From NCBI RefSeq assembly GCF_014648915.1, contig NZ_BMSA01000009.1, positions 124,001-188,000 on the forward strand: 64,000 nt of DNA. The letters run 5' to 3'. Below, piece by piece: positions 8,559-17,090 of this stretch; the stretch's first letter is position 1; each line of letters starts with the position of its first letter. The stretch comes from Streptomyces phaeofaciens (GTDB taxonomy: Bacteria > Actinomycetota > Actinomycetes > Streptomycetales > Streptomycetaceae). The position numbers were made by a program, and so were the translations under genes. The notes under the pieces were generated by a model that was given only the letters and a program-made list of their open reading frames with translations, did not search any database and was not told the DNA's origin.

Positions 8559-8614
8559 ACGCGCAACCTCCTCGCGGCGAGGAAAACGGGTGCGTCACCC
8601 TAACGGCCGGTCCG

Positions 8615-9445
8615 TCAGATGTCTGCACCCTCATCGGGCTCGCCCGCCACCACCAGCCGACGCAGATGCTCGGCGATCTCCGCGCGGGCCGCGCCCGGCA
8701 GGCCGGCGTCCGTCACCAGCGTGTCGACCTGCTCCAGCTCGGCGAACGAACTCAGGCCCACCACACCCCACTTGGTGTGGTCGGCGACGACCACGACCCG
8801 GCGCGCCGACTGCACCAGCCGGCGGTTGGTCTCGGCCTCCGCCAGGTTCGGCGTCGACAGGCCCGCCTCGGCGGATATCCCGTGCACACCGAGGAACAGC
8901 AGATCGAAGTGGAGCGCCTTGATCGCCTGGTCGGCGACCGGCCCCACCAGCGAGTCGGACGGGGTGCGCACCCCGCCGGTCAGGACCACCGTGGCCGCGC
9001 CCTGACGCGGGCCCGAGGTGCGCTGCGCGACATGGAAGACGTCCGCCACCCGCACCGAGTTGGTCACGACGGTCAGGTCCGGCACGTCCACCAGCTGGTG
9101 CGCCAGCGCGTACGTCGTCGTACCGCCCGACAGGGCGATCGCGCTGCCCGGCGCGACCAGCTCGGCGGCGGCCCGCGCGATGTCCTCCTTGGCGGTCAGC
9201 TCCAGGCCTGACTTCGCCTCGAAGCCCGGCTCGTGGGTGCTGGCCTCCACGATCGGTACCGCACCTCCGTGCACCTTCTCCAGAACACCCTGACGGGCCA
9301 GCGCGTCGAGATCGCGGCGCACCGTCATGTCCGACACGCCGAGCTTGCGGGTCAGCTCGTTGACACGGACGCCCCCACGGCGCCGGACCTCGTCCAGGAT
9401 CAGGGCGCGGCGCTGCTCCGCGAGGAGGTTCTGATTCTCGCTCAC
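8615..9445 (-). CDS. DeoR/GlpR family transcriptional regulator
   Basis: 276 residues. The N-terminal DeoR helix-turn-helix includes VNELTRKLGVSDMTVRRDLD and LEKVHGGAV. A sugar-phosphate-sensing DeoR C-terminal domain follows, with SGGTTTYALA, VVTNSV, VLTGGVRTPSDSLVGP and VVVVADHTKWG. Such proteins repress sugar catabolism genes and sense phosphorylated sugars. The GTG start at 9445 has GGAG 7 nt upstream. No sugar operon is adjacent, so the target is probably elsewhere. Confidence 0.92.
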   Translation of the reverse strand: MSENQNLLAEQRRALILDEVRRRGGVRVNELTRKLGVSDMTVRRDLDALARQGVLEKVHGGAVPIVEASTHEPGFEAKSGLELTAKEDIARAAAELVAPGSAIALSGGTTTYALAHQLVDVPDLTVVTNSVRVADVFHVAQRTSGPRQGAATVVLTGGVRTPSDSLVGPVADQAIKALHFDLLFLGVHGISAEAGLSTPNLAEAETNRRLVQSARRVVVVADHTKWGVVGLSSFAELEQVDTLVTDAGLPGAARAEIAEHLRRLVVAGEPDEGADI

Positions 9446-9747
9446 GTACGCTCCGGTCCTTTCCTCACACGTTCAACAGGCCCGCCCACCTGCTGCGACG
9501 AGGATGTTCTCCCTGGCCACGGTGCGCGGGCGTCCCATCCTTGCACGGGAGCGCCCGAGCCGTCCCACCGCCCCGACGCGTGCATGCCATTCCGAGGGGT
9601 GATCGGCTTCCGTCCCACGGTTCGGTCACCTCCCGTCACACGGACAGGCGGAGATTCGGTGACGAGAGGTGTAAGTCGCCCCCGGAGCGGAGATCCTGTG
9701 CCCGCACGGACACATGTCGACGGCGTGTCACGGGGGAAGTGCGAACG
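9446..9747. other. 302-bp divergent intergenic region, no gene seen
   Basis: Lies between the deoR-like gene (-) and the membrane hydrolase gene (+). I see a GGTCACC/GGTGACG repeat pair around 9624-9664 and a TAAGTC -10-like box near 9672, but no strongly supported promoter, operator or small gene. Confidence 0.4.
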
Positions 9748-12057
9748 GTGGAACGATCCTCTCAGGGCGGAGAGGCCCTGGAACTGCTGGTCCACGGCGT
9801 GGGCGGGGCCACGCCCGAGAAGATGCTGAACGATCCGCGCACGGTGCGGATCACCGGCGACGACACGGCGGCGGTGTACCGGCGCGTCGACGACGCCGGG
9901 CCGGACGGCGCGGCCGCTCACCACGACCGGCCCGTCCCCGAGGCCTACGTCTGGTCCAACCTCACCTCCGGGAACGGCACCCGGGCGCTGTGGCTGTTGC
10001 TGCTGCCGTTCATGGTGGTCAACCTGGCCCACTGGATGCGCCCGGCGGCCCGGGAGGGCACCCGCGCGGTCCGTCTGTACGGACTGCTCGTGCGCCTGGC
10101 CGGGCTGAGCCTGACGGTGCTGCTGGTCGCCGCGGCCTGCGAGGTCGCCCTCGACCTCACGGCCTGGCAGTGCGCGGGCACACGCGCGTGCGCCGAGCGC
10201 CACTCCTGGCTGGGCTTCCTCTCGCCCGACGTCTCGGACGGCGGCTGGTGGAGCGCGCCCGGACGCCGCCTCGCCCTCGCCGCCCTGGTCCCGACCGCGC
10301 TGACCGGCCTCCTCTGGTACCTGTCCCACCGCACCTGGCGGGCGTACGAGTCCCAGGAACCCCTCGACCGCACGCCCGAACCGGAGAACGGCCCCGGCCA
10401 CACCGCCCTGAGCCGCCCCGGCTTCTGGTACGGCCGCCGCCTGGTCGCCCGGCTGCGGGCGGCGCACACCGCGGCGGGCCTGCTGACGGTGGCCGCGGCG
10501 GTCGGTACGGCGGCGGCACGCGAGGACCGCCGGCCGGGCGGCCCGGTGCTCCTCGACCTGCTCGGCCGGTCCCTGGAAGGAGCGCTGGCCTGCGGCGCGC
10601 TGGCCGTGATCTGGGTGGTGTGCCGCCGCGGCCGCAGCGAGCGCCGCCTGGACCGCCGGCTGGACGCCCACCTCGTCCGGCGCCTCCCGCTCGCCACCCT
10701 CGTCCTCCTCGCCCTCACCCTCGGGTACGCCGGCTGGGCCCGACCGGGCTGGCAGTCGGGGGGACGCCTCCCGGGAGACACGACGTTCGGCACGATCGCT
10801 CTCGCCCAGGGCGTGGTCGTGCTCGCTCTCGCGGCGGTCGCCCACACGCTGCACCGTGCCGGGGGCGACGGCCCCGTCCCCGGAGCCTCGGGCGGGCGTT
10901 CCGCGCTGCGCGGGCTCGGCGGGCCCGCGGTCGCCATGCTGGCGTGCGCCCTCGGCGGGGTGATGTCCGGCGGCGTGTCCCAGCGGGTGTCGGACTGGCT
11001 GGACGGCACCGGAACCTTCCTCGACGGGCCACCGGTCCTGCTGACCTGGCAGGCCTCGGTGATTCCCGTCCTGCTCGCCGTCCTGCTGATCCTGTGCGCC
11101 CTGCTCGGCCGGAGCACCTGGCGGCTGACCCGCGCCGAGCGCGAGGCGGTCGCCCGCGAGTACGACGCCGATCCCGGCGACCCGGCCCGCACCGGCCGTA
11201 TCGCCCGGGCCCGTGCCATGGCCACGCTCACCGACCGCGGCCCGCTCGTCGTCGGCGTCACCTCCGCCGCGACCCTGCTGCTGGGCGCCGGCGCGCTCGC
11301 CGGCGCCTTCGGCACGGGCCGGACACCGGTCCGCGCCACGGAGGGCGCCCCGGCCTTCGTCCAGGGCGCCGCCCAGACCGCGCAGGCGCTCGGCTCCTGG
11401 CTGATCGGCCTCGGCTTCATACTGTTCGTCACCTGGGGCCGGCGCGCCTACAAGGACGCCGCCGCCCGGCGGACCATCGGCATCCTCTGGGACGTCGGCA
11501 CGTTCTGGCCGCGCGCCGCCCACCCCTTCGCCCCGCCCTGCTACGCCGAGCGCGCGGTGCCCGACCTCACCTGGCGGATGGCCACCTGGACCCGGGCCAC
11601 CCGCGGACGCCTGGTGATCTCCGGCCACTCCCAGGGCAGCGTCCTCGCCGCCGCCGCGGCCTGGCAGCTGAAGCCCTCCGACCGCGCCCGCGTCGCCCTG
11701 CTCACCTACGGCTCCCCGATCGAGCGCCTCTACGGCCGCTGGTTCCCGGCCCACTTCGGACCCGCCGCGCTCGCCGCCCTGCACCGGGACATCGACTGCT
11801 GGCGCAACCTGTACCGGCTCACCGACCCCATCGGCGGTCCGGTACGGCTGTCCGGCGACGACTGCGGCCCCGTGGTCGATCACCCGCCGCTCGCGGACCC
11901 CCTGGCCTACGGCCGCACGGAGGCCCACCCCCTGCCCGGCCCCCTCCTCGGCCACTCCGACTACCAGGCGGACCCCGCCTTCGCCGACGAACGCGAGCGC
12001 CTGCTGGCCCGCCTGCGCCCGGAGGTCCCCGCGGCGCGCACGGGTGCGGAGAGCTAG
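9748..12057 (+). CDS. Large integral membrane protein with alpha/beta hydrolase motif
   Basis: About 769 residues. An N-terminal LELLVHGVGG motif (residues 9-18) resembles the oxyanion strand of alpha/beta hydrolases. At least eight membrane segments follow (for example LWLLLLPFMVVNLAHWM, LSLTVLLVAAACEVALDL, VIPVLLAVLLILCALL). The soluble C-terminal third carries the nucleophile elbow GHSQGSVLAAAA, with a late conserved HSDYQ. The split is unusual: hydrolase-like strands at both ends of a membrane core. The start is uncertain: GTG 9748 is chosen, with GTG 9739 in frame. It converges on the AAA+ gene with a 4-nt stop overlap. Substrate is unknown; a lipid is plausible. Confidence 0.8.
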   Translation: MERSSQGGEALELLVHGVGGATPEKMLNDPRTVRITGDDTAAVYRRVDDAGPDGAAAHHDRPVPEAYVWSNLTSGNGTRALWLLLLPFMVVNLAHWMRPAAREGTRAVRLYGLLVRLAGLSLTVLLVAAACEVALDLTAWQCAGTRACAERHSWLGFLSPDVSDGGWWSAPGRRLALAALVPTALTGLLWYLSHRTWRAYESQEPLDRTPEPENGPGHTALSRPGFWYGRRLVARLRAAHTAAGLLTVAAAVGTAAAREDRRPGGPVLLDLLGRSLEGALACGALAVIWVVCRRGRSERRLDRRLDAHLVRRLPLATLVLLALTLGYAGWARPGWQSGGRLPGDTTFGTIALAQGVVVLALAAVAHTLHRAGGDGPVPGASGGRSALRGLGGPAVAMLACALGGVMSGGVSQRVSDWLDGTGTFLDGPPVLLTWQASVIPVLLAVLLILCALLGRSTWRLTRAEREAVAREYDADPGDPARTGRIARARAMATLTDRGPLVVGVTSAATLLLGAGALAGAFGTGRTPVRATEGAPAFVQGAAQTAQALGSWLIGLGFILFVTWGRRAYKDAAARRTIGILWDVGTFWPRAAHPFAPPCYAERAVPDLTWRMATWTRATRGRLVISGHSQGSVLAAAAAWQLKPSDRARVALLTYGSPIERLYGRWFPAHFGPAALAALHRDIDCWRNLYRLTDPIGGPVRLSGDDCGPVVDHPPLADPLAYGRTEAHPLPGPLLGHSDYQADPAFADERERLLARLRPEVPAARTGAES

Positions 12058-14480
12058 GGCAGCTCGGGCAGGTCCTCCGGGAACAGCAGGGTCAGGTCGT
12101 CCGTGCTGGGTTCCGCGACCTGGGCGACACGGCCCGCGTGACGTTCCACCATCGCCTCGAAGGTCTGGCGCGCGGTACGGCCGTTGCCGAAGGCGGGGCC
12201 CTTGGGGAACTCGCCGAAGTACTTCAGCAGGGCGTCGGTGGTGCCCGGCGCCAGCCGGTACTCGTGCTCCTCGGCCTGCTGCTCCACGATCCGCAGCAGT
12301 TCCTCGGGGCCGTAGTCCCCGAAGGTGATGGTCCGCGAGAAACGGGACGCCACTCCGGGGTTGACCGTCAGGAAGCGCTCCATCTCCGCCGTGTAGCCCG
12401 CGACGATCACCACCACCGAGTCACGGTGGTCCTCCATCAGCTTCACGAGCGTGTCGATGGCCTCCTTGCCGAAGTCCCGCCCCGCGTCCTCCGGCGACAG
12501 CGCGTACGCCTCGTCGATGAACAGCACTCCGCCGTGCGCCCGCTGGAACGCCTCCTGGGTGCGGATCGCCGTGGACCCGATGTGCTCGCCGACCAGGTCG
12601 ACCCGGGACACCTCGACGAGATGCCCCTTCTCCAGCACGCCCAGCGAGGCGAGGATCTCGCCGTAGAGACGGGCGACCGTGGTCTTGCCGGTGCCGGGGG
12701 AGCCGGTGAAGACCAGATGCCGCTTGACCGAGGCCGCCTTCAGGCCCGCCCGCTGCCGGCGCCGGCCCACCTCGATCATGTCGGTCAGCGCCCGCACCTC
12801 GCGCTTGACGCTCTCCAGGCCCACCAGCGCGTCGAGTTCGCCCAGCACGTCCTTGGAGGTCCGCGCCGACTCGTCCGCCCCGGCCGCGGTGGCCGGCACG
12901 GGCTCGGGCGCGGTCAGCCGCTGCTCGGGCAGGGCACCGAAGACCAGCCCCGTCGAGGGCGCGGTGCTCTGCGCGGCCGTCTCCCGCACCCCGGCGCTCT
13001 CGTCGCTCGCGCAGTCCTCGACCACGGACCCCGAACCGGGCGGCGCGTCCGCGCCCTCCGCGAACTCGTATCCCCCGCGCGCGCAGCGTTCCGTACGGCA
13101 TCGGCGCAGGGTCGTACGGCAACCGTCTATCACGTGGAAGCCGTAGCCGCCGCTGTTGGTCACCCGGCAGTTCAGGAAGGTGCCCCGGCCGCCCGCCGAC
13201 ACATAGAAGCCGGCCTCGGCGGGGGAGTCGACCGTGCAGCGCTCCACGGTGGGGTCGGCGCCCTTGGTGACGATGACTCCGGTCTGTGTGCCGTCCACCG
13301 TGCAGTTGTTGAGGGTGCCGCCGCTGCCGTGGTCACGGAACCACGCGCCGGTCGCCGCGTCCCGGATCCGGCAGTCGTCGAGCTGGGCGGTCGCGCCGTC
13401 GCTCACCGACACGGCCGTGTTGCGCACCTGGGACAGGTCGCTGTCGACCACGTCGGCGCGCGAGCCCCGGTCCAGGACGAACAGGGCGTCCGGCACGTCG
13501 TGCACCCGGCAGGAGTCGAGGACGGCGGTCGCGCCGTCGCTGACCCAGACGGCCGGGTAGTCGCCGGTGCTGTCGAAGATCTCGCACTGGTTGGCGTCCA
13601 CCCGGGTGCCCGGGTCCCACACCGACAGGCCGTTGCGCCCGAACTGACGCACCGTCGTGCGGGTCAGCGTCAGGACCGAGCGGGAGCGCAGGTCGACCGC
13701 GTTCTCCGGGATGTCGTGGATGCGGCAGTCAGCCAGGGTGAGCACGGCGTCCGTGTCGAGTGTGACGCCGTCGGCCGCGGTGCGGTGCACATCGCAGTCC
13801 GTGAGGTGCGCGCTGGCCCGGGCGGTGATCTGCACCCCGCTGCCCCGGACCTCGTAGACCTCGCATCCCACGGCTTCCAGCTGGGAGTTCTCCCCGGTGG
13901 CGCTCAGACCGGGGCCCGAGGCGTGGTGCACCCGGCAGCGCTCCAGCCGGGGGTGCGCGCCCCCGCTCACCGTCACCCCCGCCTGCCCGGCGGCGACGAC
14001 CTCGCACTCCTCGAAGACCCCGCCGCCCCCGTCGGCCACGGCGATGCCGATGCCCGCGGGGTTGTCCACGGTGCACCGGCGGACGGTCGGCCGCGCGCTG
14101 CCGCGCACCTCGATGCCGGCCGCCGAGCGGGTGACGATCCGTACGTCCAGCAGCTCCGGCGTGCCCTCCTCGACCAGCACCGCGGGCGCGGCCGCGTCCT
14201 GGCCCTCCACGTACAGGTCCTGGACCACGGCCGAGGCGCGGACGGTCAGCGGCACTCCGTCCGCGGGCGCGATCCGCACGGAGCCGGGGGAGCCCTCGGG
14301 GCCGCGCAGGGTCACCGACCGCTGTACGACGAGGTTCTCCCGGTAGGTGCCGGGAGCGATGGTGAGGACGTCGCCCTCGGCCGCGGCCTCCAGGGCGGCG
14401 GCGAGCGATGCGTACTCACCCGTGCGGCGGCGCCACCTCGATGTGCCGGTGTGCGTCACCTGGACCGTGCCCTGTGCCAT
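12054..14480 (-). CDS. Right-handed beta-helix plus CbbX/SpoVK-type AAA+ ATPase fusion
   Basis: 808 residues. The N-terminal half (about 20-470) is a parallel beta-helix with pectate-lyase-like repeats: YASLAAALEAAAEGDVLTIA, then recurring 22-24-residue coils such as LERCRVHHASGPGLSATG and LDDCRIRDAATGAWFRDHG. A short linker leads to an AAA+ domain (about 540-808) with Walker A GSPGTGKTT, Walker B GVLFIDEAYALS, sensor VVVIVAGY and arginine finger SRFSRT, like CbbX, SpoVK and EccA. It resembles ATPases linked to type VII secretion, but no Esx or Ecc genes are nearby. A membrane protein gene lies 107 bp upstream in the same direction. Confidence 0.93.
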   Translation of the reverse strand: MAQGTVQVTHTGTSRWRRRTGEYASLAAALEAAAEGDVLTIAPGTYRENLVVQRSVTLRGPEGSPGSVRIAPADGVPLTVRASAVVQDLYVEGQDAAAPAVLVEEGTPELLDVRIVTRSAAGIEVRGSARPTVRRCTVDNPAGIGIAVADGGGGVFEECEVVAAGQAGVTVSGGAHPRLERCRVHHASGPGLSATGENSQLEAVGCEVYEVRGSGVQITARASAHLTDCDVHRTAADGVTLDTDAVLTLADCRIHDIPENAVDLRSRSVLTLTRTTVRQFGRNGLSVWDPGTRVDANQCEIFDSTGDYPAVWVSDGATAVLDSCRVHDVPDALFVLDRGSRADVVDSDLSQVRNTAVSVSDGATAQLDDCRIRDAATGAWFRDHGSGGTLNNCTVDGTQTGVIVTKGADPTVERCTVDSPAEAGFYVSAGGRGTFLNCRVTNSGGYGFHVIDGCRTTLRRCRTERCARGGYEFAEGADAPPGSGSVVEDCASDESAGVRETAAQSTAPSTGLVFGALPEQRLTAPEPVPATAAGADESARTSKDVLGELDALVGLESVKREVRALTDMIEVGRRRQRAGLKAASVKRHLVFTGSPGTGKTTVARLYGEILASLGVLEKGHLVEVSRVDLVGEHIGSTAIRTQEAFQRAHGGVLFIDEAYALSPEDAGRDFGKEAIDTLVKLMEDHRDSVVVIVAGYTAEMERFLTVNPGVASRFSRTITFGDYGPEELLRIVEQQAEEHEYRLAPGTTDALLKYFGEFPKGPAFGNGRTARQTFEAMVERHAGRVAQVAEPSTDDLTLLFPEDLPELP

Positions 14481-14587
14481 GGCGTTGCTGTGCCCCCACC
14501 TCGTCGTACGCGGGTTGATGCCTCATCGTTCGGCCGGACCACCGTAGCGTGCGCACGGGCGCTGGGTTGACCAGAGACATAAGGCTG

Positions 14588-15193
14588 TCAGCTGCCCGTA
14601 CCGGTACGGCCCCAGTCCGGACCCGCGCGGTCCCATGCCTGGTCCCAACGGGCGTACCGGCGGCGGACCATGCGCCAGACGATCACCCGCCGGCTGCCCT
14701 CGACCGTACCCGCGGTCAGCAGCGCGGCGCCGAATCCGGCGAGTACGGCGTGTGTCGTCGCCGTCGCGGAGTCCAGGGGGCGGGCCACCAGGGTGCCGTG
14801 GGCGTCCGTCCATATCTCGAACCGGTCGCCCCGGTGGGGGGTTTTGAGGCTCGCCAGGACCCTGCCCTGCCGTGTGGTGCCGTCCGGGGCGGTCCAGCCG
14901 GCGACGACCCGGCTGCGGGCGTCCCGGCCGGAGGTCGCCTCCGGGTCCGCCTCCAGCGGTGAACCGTCCACCTTCCGCACCACGGTGGCCGTGACCACAT
15001 GGCGGGAGCGGTGCTGCTCGTGGACCGACCGCTGGAGGGCGTCCTGCGCGACCGCGCCGACCACCGAGCCCACCACGGGGGCGACGAGGAGGATCAGGAG
15101 CAACGCGGTCAGCGCCACCCACGCCTCGACCAGATCCGTCGTTCGGCGCAGCGGGTTGTGCCGCCAGCGCCAGATACCGCCGATCGCTCGCAC
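14588..15193 (-). CDS. Membrane protein, Rv1733c-like
   Basis: 201 residues with two transmembrane helices (VEAWVALTALLLILLVAPVVG, about 22-42, and HAVLAGFGAALLTAGTVEG, about 148-166). They flank an extracytoplasmic domain containing DGTTRQGRV and GDRFEIWTD. This layout matches the Rv1733c-like family abundant in Streptomyces; its function is unknown. The GTG at 15193 has AAGGGGG about 9 nt upstream and the local sequence VRAIGGIWRWRHNPLRRTTD is the usual family N-terminus. It probably shares a transcript with the beta-helix AAA+ gene downstream. Confidence 0.85.
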   Translation of the reverse strand: MRAIGGIWRWRHNPLRRTTDLVEAWVALTALLLILLVAPVVGSVVGAVAQDALQRSVHEQHRSRHVVTATVVRKVDGSPLEADPEATSGRDARSRVVAGWTAPDGTTRQGRVLASLKTPHRGDRFEIWTDAHGTLVARPLDSATATTHAVLAGFGAALLTAGTVEGSRRVIVWRMVRRRYARWDQAWDRAGPDWGRTGTGS

Positions 15194-15500
15194 CGTCCCG
15201 CACCCCCTTCCCGCTCCGTGATAACCCCCCGTGGAGCCGTTCACGCGCGCGTCCCGTCAAAGAGAGAGCGAAATCACCTGTGCCCGGGACCCCTCACGAA
15301 CGCCTCACGAACGGCCCAACGCTCCGGCACCCGGCGGCGGTTCCCTCGCCGGGCGCGTCGCCCGGAACACCGGCCGGATCCACTCGGTGACGAGGGTGGC
15401 AGGGGTGGCAGGGGTGATGGAGGTGTCGGGGCCGGGTTCCGGCCGGATCGCCGGTGCGCCGGACACCGGCCCCGGCCCGGGCGCCGCGTCCCGGCCGGCG
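15194..15500. other. 307-bp intergenic region, no gene seen
   Basis: Lies upstream of the Rv1733c-like gene (-) and downstream of the MOSC gene (-). A GGGTGGCA-type short tandem repeat occurs around 15395-15415. On the minus strand a TTGACG occurs near 15253-15258 but lacks a matching -10 box. No RNA gene or small ORF is supported. Confidence 0.4.
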
Positions 15501-16325
15501 CTACCCGGTGACGTGGACCGGGTCGCCGATCCGGATCGTGCCCCGGGACAGCGGCACCAGGTTCTGGCCGAAGACCAGCTTGCCGTCGATCCGGCGGTGC
15601 CTGGCCAGGGAGTACAGAGGCTCCTTGCCGCGTCCCGCGGTGGTCTGGTCGGTGGTGGTCACGACACACCGCCCGCACATCTTGGCGACCCGGAAGGCGA
15701 CCTCGCCGATCCGGACGCGCGACCAGCCGTCCTCGGCCCAGGGGCCGGTGCCCGCCACGACCACGTTCGGCCGGAACCGGTTCATCGGCAGCGGCCCCTC
15801 ACCGGCGTGATCGCCCCGCGCGATCAGCGTGTTGAGGGCGTCCAGCGACGCGACCGAGGTGACCAGCAGCGGGTATCCGTCGGCGAACGTGACCGTCTCC
15901 CCGGGCAGCGCGTACTCCGGGTCCACCGGACGGCGCGTCGCGGGATCGTCCATGTGGACCAGCCGCACCTCGGCACCGAGGTGGGCGCTGCACCAGGCGT
16001 GTGCCGCGGCGTCGGCCGGGACCCCCTCCACCTTGTCCCGGAAGATCTCCATCGACACCGTGTCCCCCGGCTCGGGCACCGCCACGGTCAGCGGCTCCAG
16101 ACCGGGCGCGGACAGCCGGAGGCCGCCGCCGGGCAGAAGCTCGGCGGCGGCCAGCGCGAGGCGCGGCTGCTGGCGTTGTGTGACGACCTTTCCCCCGTCG
16201 TCGATCAGCGCCCAGCGTCGGTCTCCGGCCAGCCCCCAGGGCTCCACGACGGCCTCCCGGGGCGACTGGCCCCGGAACGCCTTGACCGGATGGATGTGAA
16301 TCGACAGCAGTTCCGCGTTCCCCAT
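15501..16325 (-). CDS. MOSC domain protein (YcbX/mARC-like)
   Basis: 274 residues. It has an MOSC_N beta-barrel (LLSIHIHPVKAFRGQSPREA, WGLAGDRRWALID, about 5-110) and a MOSC domain (about 125-274) with FRPNVVVAG and a conserved cysteine region KMCGRCVVTTTDQ that would ligate molybdenum. YcbX/mARC proteins use a sulfurated Mo cofactor to reduce N-hydroxylated compounds. The Cys in the CGRC segment fits the Mo ligand. ATG at 16325. It follows the DUF6643 gene by 40 bp, same strand. Confidence 0.92.
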   Translation of the reverse strand: MGNAELLSIHIHPVKAFRGQSPREAVVEPWGLAGDRRWALIDDGGKVVTQRQQPRLALAAAELLPGGGLRLSAPGLEPLTVAVPEPGDTVSMEIFRDKVEGVPADAAAHAWCSAHLGAEVRLVHMDDPATRRPVDPEYALPGETVTFADGYPLLVTSVASLDALNTLIARGDHAGEGPLPMNRFRPNVVVAGTGPWAEDGWSRVRIGEVAFRVAKMCGRCVVTTTDQTTAGRGKEPLYSLARHRRIDGKLVFGQNLVPLSRGTIRIGDPVHVTG

Positions 16326-16365
16326 GGAGTCATCCTGCCAGGTGACAGGATGTCCCCCGGTCGGC

Positions 16366-16797
16366 TCAGTAGCCGCGGTACTGCTGCTGGTTGTTGTACG
16401 GGTCCTGGTACTGCGGCGCGGCGGGCCGGGGAGCCGCGGGGCGCATCGCCTCGTAGCCCATCGGGGCCGCCGGGCGCGGCTGCTGCATCTGCGGGCCCGG
16501 GTAGCCGCGCGGCGCGGTCGCCTGCGGCGGGATGTACGCCGCGGGGGCCTGCTGGAGCGGCGAGGGCTGCTGCGCCTGCGGGTAGCCGTACATCGGCTGG
16601 GACGGGGCCGCCGGGAGGGCGGGCAGTGCCGACGGCAACGCGGGCAGGTTGCTGCCGACCATGCCCGTGTCGTAGGCGGCGGGGACCCGGATCGGAGCGA
16701 TCTGCGGGGTGCCCCGCTCGGCCACGAGCGAGTCGTAGATCGGAGTGTCCGGGAAGGCGGAGTAGTAGCCGCCATAAGTGGAGCGGGGGGAGGTCAT
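16366..16797 (-). CDS. DUF6643 family proline/glutamine-rich protein
   Basis: 143 residues. A conserved N-terminal part (PDTPIYDSLVAERGTPQIAP, then IRVPAAYDTG, about 16-46) is followed by a low-complexity Pro/Ala/Gln/Tyr tail ending NNQQQYRGY. This matches the Streptomyces DUF6643 family of unknown function. On the minus strand a TAACTT -10-like box lies 7 nt before the ATG and there is no ribosome site, suggesting leaderless expression. It is divergent from the TerD-like gene across 293 bp. Confidence 0.85.
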   Translation of the reverse strand: MTSPRSTYGGYYSAFPDTPIYDSLVAERGTPQIAPIRVPAAYDTGMVGSNLPALPSALPALPAAPSQPMYGYPQAQQPSPLQQAPAAYIPPQATAPRGYPGPQMQQPRPAAPMGYEAMRPAAPRPAAPQYQDPYNNQQQYRGY

Positions 16798-17090
16798 GGC
16801 ACATAAGTTAAGCCCACGATGTGCTGGTTGGGGAGACCGATAAGAGGGTTGTTTTCCGTGTCCGCAGTGACCTCGGATCCCCAATGCGAGCGAACATGGG
16901 GAAAAGGGGCGGCAATCTCCGTGCTGATCGTGTAAAAGCCGAGTTCCGAGCGGGTTACCCACGGATCGGCGGGGTGCGATCCTGTGCTCCGGATGGGCCT
17001 GTGACGTCCCTCGGAATAGGTTGAACGGGTAGACAACCCGAGAGGTGCCGGGACGGGTGGCCCGGTGCACGGACACGCGAGGGGGCGGAC

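Noticed and set aside
9714..14570. Open frame of about 1,618 codons on the + strand
   Set aside because: It runs antisense to the beta-helix AAA+ gene and out of frame with the membrane hydrolase. Its composition (Arg/Pro/Gly/His-rich) is typical of spurious frames in high-GC DNA.
15253..15258. TTGACG on the minus strand as a -35 for the Rv1733c-like gene
   Set aside because: No -10-like hexamer lies 16-18 bp downstream.
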